Shown in pieces: positions 28,157 to 37,374 of a DNA stretch of 64,000 nucleotides. The DNA is taken from NCBI RefSeq assembly GCF_900094585.1, contig NZ_FMAG01000008.1, positions 62,001 to 126,000 of the forward strand, read 5' to 3'. Source of the stretch: Martinezella multihospitum (GTDB lineage: Bacteria > Pseudomonadota > Alphaproteobacteria > Rhizobiales > Rhizobiaceae). Each line of letters starts with the position of its first letter. The first letter of the stretch is position 1. The notes under the pieces are model-generated. The model searched no databases and was not told the DNA's origin. It saw only the letters and a list, made by a program, of their open reading frames with translations. The position numbers and the translations under genes are program-made.

Positions 28157-28852
28157 TCAGACGGTCAGATGGCGGCGGGCCTCCGGTGTATCCAACGTCT
28201 CCGCCAGGCCTTCATGCACGATCTCGCCGCGATCCATGATGTAGACGTAATCGGCAAGCTCGCGGCAGAAATCGAGATACTGCTCGACCAGCAGGATCGC
28301 CATGCCGGTGGAATCCCTGAGATAGCGGATCGCGCGGCCGATATCCTTGATGATCGACGGCTGAATGCCCTCGGTCGGCTCGTCCAGAACCAGGATCTTC
28401 GGTCGCGTCACCATCGCTCGGCCGATAGCCAGTTGCTGCTGCTGCCCCCCCGAGAGATCGCCACCGCGACGCGACAGCATCGACTTCAAAACGGGGAACA
28501 GACTGTAGATGTCATCCGGAATGCTGCGGTCGCGGCGGGAAAGCGGCGCATAACCGGTCTCGAGATTTTCCTTCACCGTCAACAGCGGAAAGATCTCGCG
28601 TCCCTGCGGCACATAGCCGATCCCCTGCTTGGCGCGGGCAAACGGCGCCATGCCGTTCAACGTTATGCCATTGAAGGCAACCGTACCGGCCGACAATGCG
28701 TGCTGTCCGGTGACAGCGCGCAAGAGAGAGCTCTTGCCGACGCCGTTGCGCCCGAGAACGCAGGTGATCTTGCCCATCTCGGCCTTGATGGAGATGCCAC
28801 GCAGCGCCTGAGCGGCGCCATAATGCAGATTTGCGTTTTCGACTGTCAGCAT
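28157..28852 (-). CDS. urtE: Urea ABC transporter ATP-binding subunit UrtE
   Basis: 231 residues. It has a LivF-type ATPase domain with Walker A GRNGVGKSS, Q-loop in GYVPQGREIFPLLTV, signature LSGGQQQQLAIGRA and Walker B ILVLDEPTEGIQPS. The sequence start MLTVENANLHYGAAQALRGI and the GIQPSIIKDIGRAI segment fit UrtE. It is the last gene of urtABCDE, one nucleotide after urtD. With UrtD it powers high-affinity urea (or short-chain amide) import. Confidence 0.93.
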   Translation of the reverse strand: MLTVENANLHYGAAQALRGISIKAEMGKITCVLGRNGVGKSSLLRAVTGQHALSAGTVAFNGITLNGMAPFARAKQGIGYVPQGREIFPLLTVKENLETGYAPLSRRDRSIPDDIYSLFPVLKSMLSRRGGDLSGGQQQQLAIGRAMVTRPKILVLDEPTEGIQPSIIKDIGRAIRYLRDSTGMAILLVEQYLDFCRELADYVYIMDRGEIVHEGLAETLDTPEARRHLTV

Positions 28853-28853
28853 C

Positions 28854-29609
28854 TCACCGCCCCAGATAATTCTCGATCACCTTCGGATCGCTACTGACGA
28901 AATCGATCGAGCCCTCCGCCAGGACCGAGCCTTCCGCCAGGCATGTCACCTTGACCCCGAGATCGCGGATAAAGCCCATGTCATGCTCGACCACCACGAC
29001 CGAACGCGTCTTGGCGATTTCCTTCAAGAGCACGGCCGTTTCCGCCGTCTCGGCATCCGTCATGCCCGCCACCGGCTCATCGACCAAAAGCAGCTTTGGC
29101 TCCTGCGCGAGCAGCATGCCGATCTCCAGCCATTGCTTCTGGCCATGCGAGAGATTGGCCGCCAGCTCGTCGCACCGATGCGACAGCCGCACCGTTTCGA
29201 GGATTTCGTCGATACGGTCACGATCAGTGGGCGTCAGCCGGTAGAACAGCGTTGCAAAGACGCCGCGATTGCGGTTCAGCGCCAGTTCGAGATTGTCCCA
29301 GACCGTATGGCTTTCGAAGACGGTCGGCTTCTGGAATTTCCGGCCAATGCCGAGCTGGGCGATATCGGCCTCGTCCTTTTTCGTCAGGTCGATCTGACCA
29401 TTGAAGAACACCTCGCCCTCGTCGGGCCGCGTCTTGCCGGTGATGATATCCATCATCGTCGTCTTACCGGCACCGTTCGGACCGATGATGGCGCGAAGCT
29501 CTCCCGGCTCGATGACGATCGACAGCGAATTCAATGCCTTGAAACCGTCGAAGGAGACCGAGACATTGTTGAGATAGAGCATGCTATTGGGCTTGATATC
29601 CGGGATCAT
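28854..29609 (-). CDS. urtD: Urea ABC transporter ATP-binding subunit UrtD
   Basis: 251 residues from the ATG at 29609, 4 nt after the urtC stop and with GGAG 7 nt upstream. It has a LivG-type ATPase with Walker A GPNGAGKTT, signature LSHGQKQWLEIGM, Walker B LLLVDEPVAGMTDAE and switch His VVVEHDMGFI. The SMLYLNNVSVSFDGFKALN start is characteristic of UrtD. It pairs with UrtE in the ATPase heterodimer. Confidence 0.93.
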   Translation of the reverse strand: MIPDIKPNSMLYLNNVSVSFDGFKALNSLSIVIEPGELRAIIGPNGAGKTTMMDIITGKTRPDEGEVFFNGQIDLTKKDEADIAQLGIGRKFQKPTVFESHTVWDNLELALNRNRGVFATLFYRLTPTDRDRIDEILETVRLSHRCDELAANLSHGQKQWLEIGMLLAQEPKLLLVDEPVAGMTDAETAETAVLLKEIAKTRSVVVVEHDMGFIRDLGVKVTCLAEGSVLAEGSIDFVSSDPKVIENYLGR

Positions 29610-29613
29610 GATC

Positions 29614-30774
29614 TCACTCCGCCGCCTGTACGGGCTTGCTGGCTTCATCCTTCGCAGCCTTGGGCGGCGGGCTTGCCGGCCTACGCATCTTGCCGAAATA
29701 GTGCGCTATCGTGCCGACGATGCCCTTCGGCAGGAAGAGCGTCACCGCCACGAACAGGCCGCCGAGCGCAAACAGCCAGAAATCAGGAAACAGGCCGGTG
29801 AAAACAGTCTTGCCGCCATTGACGAGGATGGCGCCGATGATCGGCCCGATCAGAGTCGCTCTCCCGCCGACGGCCGTCCAGATGACGACTTCGATCGAAT
29901 TGGCCGGCGCGAACTCGCCGGGATTGATGATGCCGATCTGCGGCACGTAAAGCGCGCCGGCGATCCCGGCCATCATCGCCGACACGACGAAAACGAAGAG
30001 CTTCATGTGTTCGACGCGATAGCCGAGGAAACGCGTTCGGCTTTCGGCATCACGCACGCCGACCAGCACCTTGCCGTATTTCGAGCGCACGATGGCCGAG
30101 GACAGCATCAGGGCAAACGCCAGAAATACCGCTGTCACCGCGAAGAGCACCGCGCGCGTCCCATCGGCCTGGATGTTGAAGCCGAGAATATCCTTGAAGT
30201 CTGTCAGGCCGTTGTTGCCGCCGAAGCCCATGTCGTTGCGGAAGAAGGCGAGCAGCAGCGCATAGGTCATCGCCTGTGTGATGATCGACAGGTAGACGCC
30301 ATTGACGCGCGAGCGGAATGCAAACCAGCCGAAGACGAAGGCAAGCAGGCCGGGCGCAACCAGCACCATCAGTATCGCGAACCAGAAGTTGTCGAAGCCG
30401 TACCAGAACCAGGGCAAATCCTTCCAGTTCAGGAACACCATGAAGTCAGGCAGGATCGGATTGCCGTAGGTGCCCCGCGAGCCGATCTGACGCATCAGAT
30501 ACATGCCCATCGCATAACCACCGAGCGCGAAGAACGCGCCGTGGCCGAGCGAGAGGATACCGCAATAGCCCCAGACGAGATCGAGCGCCAAGGCGAGCAG
30601 CGCATAGGTCAGATACTTGCCGAACAGCGACATCAGATAGGTCGGCACATGCAACGGGCTCGTTTCCGGCAGCAAAAGGTTCGACAGCGGCACGAGCACT
30701 GCGACGGCAAGAAGGATCGCGATGGCGATGCTGATACGGCGGTCGAGCGAGCGAAGGATGAAGGCGGTGATCAT
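29614..30774 (-). CDS. urtC: Urea ABC transporter permease UrtC
   Basis: 386 residues, about ten hydrophobic segments of the LivM family. The conserved GYCGILSLGHGAFFALGGYAMG region and FGWFAFRSRVNGVYLSIITQA are present, and the C-terminal Lys/Pro-rich tail is common in UrtC. The start overlaps the urtB stop by 4 nt. Together with UrtB it forms the channel in the inner membrane. Confidence 0.94.
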   Translation of the reverse strand: MITAFILRSLDRRISIAIAILLAVAVLVPLSNLLLPETSPLHVPTYLMSLFGKYLTYALLALALDLVWGYCGILSLGHGAFFALGGYAMGMYLMRQIGSRGTYGNPILPDFMVFLNWKDLPWFWYGFDNFWFAILMVLVAPGLLAFVFGWFAFRSRVNGVYLSIITQAMTYALLLAFFRNDMGFGGNNGLTDFKDILGFNIQADGTRAVLFAVTAVFLAFALMLSSAIVRSKYGKVLVGVRDAESRTRFLGYRVEHMKLFVFVVSAMMAGIAGALYVPQIGIINPGEFAPANSIEVVIWTAVGGRATLIGPIIGAILVNGGKTVFTGLFPDFWLFALGGLFVAVTLFLPKGIVGTIAHYFGKMRRPASPPPKAAKDEASKPVQAAE

Positions 30775-32396
30775 GCTTCCACTGCCCTTCCTTTGAGGGC
30801 GAACAGGCCGCGCGGACGTTTCTGGATGAAGAGGATAATGAGGACGAGCACCAGGATCTTGCCGAGCACCGCGCCTGCATAGGGCTCAAGGAATTTGTTG
30901 AGGATGCCGAGCGAGAAGGCGCCGACGAGCGTGCCCCAGAGATTGCCGACACCGCCGAATACCACGACCATGAAACTGTCGATGATGTAGCTCTGGCCGA
31001 GGTTCGGCGAGACGTTGTCGATCTGCGAGAGCGCGACACCCGCCATACCGGCGATGCCGGACCCCAGTGCAAAGGTGAAGGCGTCGACCCAGGATGTACG
31101 TATGCCCATCGAGGAGGCCATGCGCCGGTTCTGCGTCACCGCCCGCATCTGCAGGCCGAAGGCCGAACGTTTGAGGAGGAGCAGGAGCGCCACGAAAACG
31201 CCGAGCGAAAAGACGATGATCCAGAGACGGTTCCATGTGATCGAGAGATAGCCGAGATCGAAGGAACCGGACATCCAGGAGGGGTTACCGACTTCCTGAT
31301 TGGTCGGCCCGAAGATCGAGCGCACCGCCTGCTGCAGGATCAGCGAGATGCCCCAGGTGGCGAGCAGCGTTTCCAGCGGCCTGCCATAAAGGAAGCGGAT
31401 GACGCCGCGCTCGATGATGAGGCCGACGGCACCGGTGACGATGAAGGCAACCGGCAATGCGATGGCCAGCGACCAGTCGAACAGTTCCGGGTAGGAATTG
31501 CGGATGACGCTCTGAACCATGAAGGTGGAATAGGCGCCGAGCATCACCATCTCGCCATGCGCCATGTTGATAATGCCCATGACGCCGAAGGTAATGGCAA
31601 GGCCGATCGCGGCCAGCAGCAGCACCGAGCCAAGCGACAGGCCGTACCAGACATTCTGCACCGCATCCCAGAACTTCAACTGTTCCTGAATGCCGGCAAT
31701 GGCGGCTGCGACATCCGGCTTGAGGCTGTCATCGACGGAAACCGAAGACAGAATGCCGATCGCATCCCTTCCGCCTTCGGTCTTGATCGTCTCGATCGCC
31801 GCTTTCTTGTCTTCAATCGGACGGTCAGAGCCGAGGATCGCAACAGCCCTTGCTCTTTCGAGCACACCGCGAATTTCCGTGTCCTTCTCGCCCTGCAGCG
31901 CCGTCTCAACGGCTTCGAGCGAATCCGCGCTCGGCGCCTTCAGGATGGATTGGGCCGCCTCCAGGCGGGTCGCGCGATCCGGGCTCATCAGCGTCAGACC
32001 GCCGAGAGCCGCGCGAACCGCACGGCGAAGATTATTGTTGATCTTGATCTTGCCGAGATTGTCCTTGGCTTCCTGGCCGGCCGCCTGACCCGTCACCGGG
32101 TCCACCAGATCCATCATGTCGCCGGAGGACTTGGCAATGAACACCTGGTTGTCCGACTTTCTCACATAGAGATCGCCATCGGAAAATGCCTGCAATGCCG
32201 GCACCACCTTCGGGTCGCCTGTCTTCGCGAGGCTTTGGACGATATCGCCGGCCTTCTGAAAATTGGCCTGGCCGAGGGAATTGATGAGACCATGGGCATC
32301 TTCCTGGGCACGCAGGCTTGTCACCGTCAGCGCCAGCATCAGGCAGAAGCCGGCGACCAGCGCCAAGGCCATGCGGTAAACGAATTTGTCGAACAT
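30771..32396 (-). CDS. urtB: Urea ABC transporter permease UrtB
   Basis: 541 residues. The LivH-type permease occupies the C-terminal half (LLAAIGLAITFGVMGIINMA, then HGEMVMLGAYSTFMVQ). The N-terminal half, about 240 residues after a signal-like segment, is a helical repeat region (LGQANFQKAGDIVQSLAKTG, then ALGGLTLMSPDRATRLEAAQ) that is diagnostic of UrtB and absent from amino-acid LivH proteins. It lies 67 bp after urtA, with a stable hairpin in between. Confidence 0.94.
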   Translation of the reverse strand: MFDKFVYRMALALVAGFCLMLALTVTSLRAQEDAHGLINSLGQANFQKAGDIVQSLAKTGDPKVVPALQAFSDGDLYVRKSDNQVFIAKSSGDMMDLVDPVTGQAAGQEAKDNLGKIKINNNLRRAVRAALGGLTLMSPDRATRLEAAQSILKAPSADSLEAVETALQGEKDTEIRGVLERARAVAILGSDRPIEDKKAAIETIKTEGGRDAIGILSSVSVDDSLKPDVAAAIAGIQEQLKFWDAVQNVWYGLSLGSVLLLAAIGLAITFGVMGIINMAHGEMVMLGAYSTFMVQSVIRNSYPELFDWSLAIALPVAFIVTGAVGLIIERGVIRFLYGRPLETLLATWGISLILQQAVRSIFGPTNQEVGNPSWMSGSFDLGYLSITWNRLWIIVFSLGVFVALLLLLKRSAFGLQMRAVTQNRRMASSMGIRTSWVDAFTFALGSGIAGMAGVALSQIDNVSPNLGQSYIIDSFMVVVFGGVGNLWGTLVGAFSLGILNKFLEPYAGAVLGKILVLVLIILFIQKRPRGLFALKGRAVEA

Positions 32397-32417
32397 TGCG
32401 CTAGTCCCCTCAAGCTA

Positions 32418-32443
32418 CCGCGGGCAGAAGAGCCTGCCCGCGG
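32418..32443 (-). terminator. Intercistronic hairpin between urtA and urtB
   Basis: CCGCGGGCAG and CTGCCCGCGG pair perfectly over 10 bp around a 6-nt loop. There is no T run. Hairpins here in binding-protein operons usually stabilise the urtA message or partly terminate transcription, giving more binding protein than membrane subunits. Confidence 0.65.
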
Positions 32444-32463
32444 CGGTCTTGCATCGGCTGAAA

Positions 32464-33753
32464 TCAGGAGCCCTTGCCGCCGCACTTGCCGGTGGAAACG
32501 TTGAAGTTGCCGCAGTTCATCGGCATGCGCCAATCCGAGATCAGGTCCTTGCTGTCGGGCAGGTAATCCGACCATTCCTTGCCGACGACCGCCGGGGTCT
32601 GCGAGACGACATCGAACTGGCCATTTTCCTGTACTTCGCCAATCAGGACAGGCTTGGTGATGTAGTGGTTCGGCATCATCGTCGCGTAGCCGCCGGTAAG
32701 GTTCGGAACGGTGACGCCGACAAGCGCGTCGATGACCTTGTCCGGATCGGTGGTGCCGGCCTTCTCGACAGCCTTCACCCACATGTTGAAGCCGATATAG
32801 GCGGCTTCCATCGGGTCGTTGGTGACGCGCTTGTCGTCCTTGGTATAGGCATGCCATTCCTTGATGAAGGCGGCGTTGGCCGGCGTGTCGACCGACTGGA
32901 AGTAGTTCCAGGCAGCGAGATGTCCGACCAGCGGCTTGGTGTCGACGCCAGCCAGCTCTTCTTCGCCGACCGAGAAGGCGACGACCGGGATATCCTCGGC
33001 CTTGACGCCCTGGTTACCCAATTCCTTGTAGAAGGGAACGTTGGCGTCGCCGTTGATGGTGGAGACGACGGCGGTCTTCTTGCCGGCTGCGCCGAACGCC
33101 TTGATCTTGGAGACTTCCGTCTGCCAGTCGGAGAAGCCGAACGGCGTGTAGTTGATGATGATGTCTTCGTCCTTGACACCCTTCGACTTCAGATAGGCTT
33201 CGAGGATCTTGTTGGTCGTGCGCGGATAGACATAGTCGGTGCCTTCAAGCACCCAGCGCTGCACGCCTTCGTTCTTCATCAGATAGTCGACAGCCGGGAT
33301 TGCCTGCTGGTTCGGAGCCGCACCCGTATAGAAGACGTTGCGTTCGGACTCTTCGCCTTCGAACTGGACCGGATAGAACAGGATCGAATCCAGTTCCTTG
33401 AAGACGGGCAGAACAGACTTGCGCGACACCGAGGTCCAGCAGCCGAACACGGCGGAGACCTTGTCCTTCTGGATCAATTCGCGAGCCTTTTCGGCGAAGA
33501 GCGGCCAGTCGGAAGCCGGGTCGACAACGACAGGCTCGAGCTTCTTGCCGAGGACGCCGCCCTTCTTGTTCTGCTCGTCGATGAGCATCAGCATGGCGTC
33601 CTTTAGCGTCGTTTCAGAGATCGCCATGGTGCCGGAAAGCGAATGCAGGACGCCGACCTTGATGGTGTCGTCGGCCGCGAAAGCGCCGTGAAATGCCGTC
33701 GTTGACATGATGGCGCCAAGCAGCGCGCCGGAGACGAGAGTCTTGAATTTCAT
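32464..33753 (-). CDS. urtA: Urea ABC transporter substrate-binding protein UrtA
   Basis: 429 residues from the ATG at 33753, with GAGGGG 10 nt upstream. A signal peptide (KFKTLVSGALLGAIMSTTAF) is followed by the family 5 binding fold: DTIKVGVLHSLSGTMAISET, FGCWTSVSRKSVLPVFKEL and LFYPVQFEGEESERNVFYTG, segments that mark UrtA rather than amino-acid LivJ proteins. The family also includes short-chain amide receptors such as FmdD, so formamide or acetamide remain alternatives to urea. Divergent from the NCS1-kinase. Confidence 0.93.
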   Translation of the reverse strand: MKFKTLVSGALLGAIMSTTAFHGAFAADDTIKVGVLHSLSGTMAISETTLKDAMLMLIDEQNKKGGVLGKKLEPVVVDPASDWPLFAEKARELIQKDKVSAVFGCWTSVSRKSVLPVFKELDSILFYPVQFEGEESERNVFYTGAAPNQQAIPAVDYLMKNEGVQRWVLEGTDYVYPRTTNKILEAYLKSKGVKDEDIIINYTPFGFSDWQTEVSKIKAFGAAGKKTAVVSTINGDANVPFYKELGNQGVKAEDIPVVAFSVGEEELAGVDTKPLVGHLAAWNYFQSVDTPANAAFIKEWHAYTKDDKRVTNDPMEAAYIGFNMWVKAVEKAGTTDPDKVIDALVGVTVPNLTGGYATMMPNHYITKPVLIGEVQENGQFDVVSQTPAVVGKEWSDYLPDSKDLISDWRMPMNCGNFNVSTGKCGGKGS

Positions 33754-33849
33754 CCGTTGGTTCCCCTCTTTTTGTCTGCCGCAACGGCCGGTAAACAAGG
33801 ATTAACCGTTGCCTTCAGCGACTATCCGGCGCTCCTTCGGGAAACCACA

Positions 33850-33865
33850 TACGTAAAATGACGTA
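33850..33865. promoter_or_regulatory. TACGT-6-ACGTA inverted repeat between urtA and the sensor kinase
   Basis: TACGTAAAATGACGTA forms two 5-bp inverted arms separated by 6 bp, 97 bp upstream of urtA and 120 bp upstream of the divergent kinase. TAC-rich motifs of this type are bound by LuxR/FixJ-class response regulators, and one is encoded at 37367. The arms are short, so this is a candidate only. Confidence 0.35.
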
Positions 33866-33984
33866 GGCGCCGGGGCGAAATGTGCAGTTTTCGGCACCTT
33901 CATGCCCTTAAGCACGGTATCGATCCATGTTACGACATCTCTGAACTGCCGGAGTGACTATGGCGGGACTGCTGAAGGGTAAGC

Positions 33985-36900
33985 ATGGCGGCGCGGCAAC
34001 GCATCATTCCAGTAAGACGCGAATATAACCGCTGGGTCGCGAACCAGACGCTGGAAGACTACGCCCTGCGTTTCACCGCCAAGAGCGCGCGGCAATTTTC
34101 CTCGCAGCGCATCTCGCAAACGGCGATCGGCGCCATTTCCTTCCTGGCGCTGGAGGCGATCGGCGGCACGATCACGCTTTCCTACGGCACCACCAACGCA
34201 TTCTACGCCATCATCGTCGCCAGCATCGTCATGCTGGCTGTGGGCTTGCCGATCAGCCGCTATGCCATTCGCCACGGCGTCGACATCGATCTTCTGACGC
34301 GCGGCGCGAGCTTCGGCTATATCGGATCGACCATTACCTCGCTGATCTATGCCAGCTTCACCTTCATGCTGTTTGCGATCGAGGCGTCGATCATGTCCGG
34401 GGCGCTGGAGCTGACGCTCGGCATACCGGTGTGGATCGGCTACATCGTCAGCGCCGTCATGGTGATCCCGCTCGTCACTCATGGCGTGCGGCTCATCAGC
34501 CGGTTCCAGCTGCTAACGCAGCCCTTCTGGATCGTTCTCAACATCCTGCCTTTCGTCTTCATCGCCTTTGCCGATTGGGGAAAATTCGATCTTTGGCGTG
34601 CTTTTGCCGGCATCCATCATCCCGCAAGCGCACCAGGCACCGCCGCCCCCTTCGATCTGATCGAGTTCGGCGCTGCATCCGCTGTCATCCTGGCGCTGAT
34701 GTCGCAGATCGGCGAACAGGCCGACTTCCTGCGCTTCCTGCCGCCGGACGGCCACCGCAAATGGCGCCATCGCCTCGCCGTCTTCCTTGCCGGGCCGGGA
34801 TGGGTCATCATCGGCGCACCGAAGCTGCTCGCCGGTTCCTTCCTCGTCGTTCTGACGCTGACCTCGGGCGTACCGGCCGATCACGCCGCCGATCCCGCGC
34901 AGATGTATCTGACCGCCTTCGGCTATATGATCCCCTGGCACAATGCCGCGCTGCTCTTGATGGCCGCCTTCGTCATGATCTCGCAGCTGAAGATCAATGT
35001 CATGAATGCCTATGCCGGCTCGCTCGCCTGGTCGAATTTCTTTTCGCGGCTGACGCACAGCCATCCAGGCCGGGTAATCTGGCTGGTCTTCAATGTCGCC
35101 ATTGCGCTATTGCTGATGGAACTTGGCATCTACCGGCTGCTGGAGGAGACGCTCGGCATCTTCTCGATCATCGCCATGGCCTGGCTCTGTACCGTCTCCG
35201 CCGATCTCTTCGTCAACAAGCCGCTGGGGCTCGCACCACCCGGCATCGAATTCAAGCGCGCGCATCTCTATGACATCAACCCCGTTGGCCTCGGCGCGAT
35301 GGCATTGTCAGCAACCATCGCCCTGATGGCGCATTTCGGCGCCTTCGGCTCGGTTGCAGCGTCGCTTGCACCCTACATCACCCTGATCGTCGCGTTCATC
35401 GCGTCGCCTGCCATCGCCTGGGTCACCCAGGGCAAATATTATCTCGCCCGCAAGCCGCGCCAAAGCTGGAAAAACCTCAGCACCATCACCTGTTCGGTCT
35501 GCGAGCACCCGTTCGAGCCGGAGGACATGGCCTGGTGCCCGGCCTATGCCGCGCCGATCTGCTCGCTCTGCTGTTCGCTCGATAGCCGCTGCCACGACAT
35601 GTGCAAGCCCAAGGCTCGGCTCAATACCCAGGTCGCCACCGTCGCAAAGACCTTGCTGCCGGAAAGCATCGTCGCGAAGCTGGCCACGCGCCTCGGCCGC
35701 TATGGTATTGCCGTTGCCCTGGCATTGACCGCCATGGGTGCAATCCTCGCGATGATCGCACATCAGGTCGGCGGCGCCTCGCCCGAGACAGCATCCGTGG
35801 TCGACCGTACTATTCTGATCGTCTTCTTCGTCTTTGCCGTCATCGCCGGTGTGGCCTGCTGGTTCTACGTGCTTGCCCATGACAGCCGCGTGGTCGCCGA
35901 GGAGGAATCCTCGCGCCAGAACACGCTACTCTTGAAGGAAATCGCCGCGCACAAGAAGACGGATGCCGCTCTGCAGGGCGCCAAGGAGGCGGCAGAGGCG
36001 GCAAACCGCGCCAAGAGCCGCTACGTCGTGGGCCTCAGCCACGAATTGCGCACGCCGCTCAACGCCGTGCTCGGCTATGCGCAGATCTTGGAGCGTGACG
36101 AGACCATTCCCGCCCCCAGGCAATCTTCCCTGAAGGTCATCCGCCGCAGTGCCGAGCATCTTTCCGGCCTGATCGACGGACTGCTCGATATTTCGAAGAT
36201 CGAGGCCGGCCGCCTGCAGGTCTATTCCAACGAGATCAATATCCAGGATTTTCTCGACCAGATCGCCGACATGTTTCAGCCTCAGGCACAGGCCAAGGGG
36301 CTGAGCTTCATCCATGAGCGTTCCGCTGCCCTGCCCGATTATGTCCGCACAGACGAGAAGCGGCTGCGGCAGATCCTGGTCAACTTGCTTTCCAACGCCA
36401 TCAAATTCACCGACGCGGGCAGCGTCCGCTTCGAGATCGGCTATCGCAATCAGGTGGCGACCTTCATCGTTTCGGATACCGGCCGGGGCATCGCCGAAAA
36501 GGACCTCACCCGCATCTACGAGCCCTTCCAGCGCGGCGAGGCCGATAGCGTCAGGCCCATGCCCGGCCTCGGCCTCGGCCTGACCATCACGCGTCTGCTC
36601 ACAAATACGCTCGGTGGCGAGGTCTCCGTCACCAGTGAGAAGGACAAGGGCTCGACCTTCCGGGTGCGCCTAATGCTGTCGGCCGTCATCCGCCCCATGA
36701 AACCGCCGGCACAGGAGCAGCGGATTACAGGCTATGAAGGACCACGGCGCACGCTCGTCGTCGTCGACGATAACGAAGATCACCGCGAGCTGATGCGCGA
36801 GATCCTGTCGCCCCTCGATTTCATCGTGCTCACCGCCGCCGGCGGCCCGGACTGCCTGGCGCTGATCGAGGGTATCAAGCCGGATCTTTTCCTGGTCGAT

Positions 36901-37374
36901 ATCTCTATGCCCGGCATGAACGGCTGGCAGCTTGTCTCGCGTCTTCGGGAAAATGGTCAGACAGCGCCGATCCTGATGCTGTCGGCCAATATCGGCGATG
37001 CCGCTGCTGCCGCCGACAGCGACGACAGCCATAACGACGCCATCTCCAAACCAGTCGACATCCGCCAGCTTCGCGACAAGCTTGCCCTGCATCTCGGACT
37101 GAAATGGACTTATGCCGACGCCTCCGCCCCGATCGTGATTAAGCCGCCACCACCTTTGAAGAGCCCCGGAATAGAGCATGTTCGGGAACTGATGCGCCTC
37201 GGTGAAATCGGCTATGTCAGAGGCATCGAGGCAAAGCTTGCAGATCTCGCCAAGCTTGACGAAAACAAACCCTTCACCGATGCCTTGCGTGCGCATGTCC
37301 AGGCCTTCGATCTCGACGGCTTTCTGAATGTGCTGCGTAGCTTCGACACCGAAAAGGTAGAACAGATTGGTTGA
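33985..37374 (+). CDS. Hybrid sensor histidine kinase with an NCS1 permease-like sensor domain
   Basis: 1129 residues in one unbroken frame. Residues 1-480 form a transporter-like domain of the NCS1 (cytosine/purine/allantoin permease) family with about twelve membrane segments. It starts near YALRFTAKSARQFSSQRISQ and includes AIGAISFLALEAIGG and ASFGYIGS. A Cys-rich loop with eight Cys between 503 and 540 (CSVC, WC, CSLCC, RCHDMC) looks like a double zinc site. Two more membrane segments (about 573-633) lead to a HisKA helix with His686 in LSHELRTPLN, the HATPase N and G boxes (LLSNAIKF, DTGRGI, GLGLGL), and a receiver with Asp972 in LVDISMPG. A C-terminal helical tail of about 70 residues follows. 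It probably senses a urea- or pyrimidine-like compound and phosphorylates the regulator that overlaps it. Confidence 0.9.
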   Translation: MAARQRIIPVRREYNRWVANQTLEDYALRFTAKSARQFSSQRISQTAIGAISFLALEAIGGTITLSYGTTNAFYAIIVASIVMLAVGLPISRYAIRHGVDIDLLTRGASFGYIGSTITSLIYASFTFMLFAIEASIMSGALELTLGIPVWIGYIVSAVMVIPLVTHGVRLISRFQLLTQPFWIVLNILPFVFIAFADWGKFDLWRAFAGIHHPASAPGTAAPFDLIEFGAASAVILALMSQIGEQADFLRFLPPDGHRKWRHRLAVFLAGPGWVIIGAPKLLAGSFLVVLTLTSGVPADHAADPAQMYLTAFGYMIPWHNAALLLMAAFVMISQLKINVMNAYAGSLAWSNFFSRLTHSHPGRVIWLVFNVAIALLLMELGIYRLLEETLGIFSIIAMAWLCTVSADLFVNKPLGLAPPGIEFKRAHLYDINPVGLGAMALSATIALMAHFGAFGSVAASLAPYITLIVAFIASPAIAWVTQGKYYLARKPRQSWKNLSTITCSVCEHPFEPEDMAWCPAYAAPICSLCCSLDSRCHDMCKPKARLNTQVATVAKTLLPESIVAKLATRLGRYGIAVALALTAMGAILAMIAHQVGGASPETASVVDRTILIVFFVFAVIAGVACWFYVLAHDSRVVAEEESSRQNTLLLKEIAAHKKTDAALQGAKEAAEAANRAKSRYVVGLSHELRTPLNAVLGYAQILERDETIPAPRQSSLKVIRRSAEHLSGLIDGLLDISKIEAGRLQVYSNEINIQDFLDQIADMFQPQAQAKGLSFIHERSAALPDYVRTDEKRLRQILVNLLSNAIKFTDAGSVRFEIGYRNQVATFIVSDTGRGIAEKDLTRIYEPFQRGEADSVRPMPGLGLGLTITRLLTNTLGGEVSVTSEKDKGSTFRVRLMLSAVIRPMKPPAQEQRITGYEGPRRTLVVVDDNEDHRELMREILSPLDFIVLTAAGGPDCLALIEGIKPDLFLVDISMPGMNGWQLVSRLRENGQTAPILMLSANIGDAAAAADSDDSHNDAISKPVDIRQLRDKLALHLGLKWTYADASAPIVIKPPPPLKSPGIEHVRELMRLGEIGYVRGIEAKLADLAKLDENKPFTDALRAHVQAFDLDGFLNVLRSFDTEKVEQIG

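Noticed and set aside
33754..33984. Sigma-54 promoter before urtA (AAGGTGCC-AAAA-CTGCAC)
   Set aside because: The GG and GC pairs are separated by 11 bases instead of the required 9, so NtrC-type control is not supported here.
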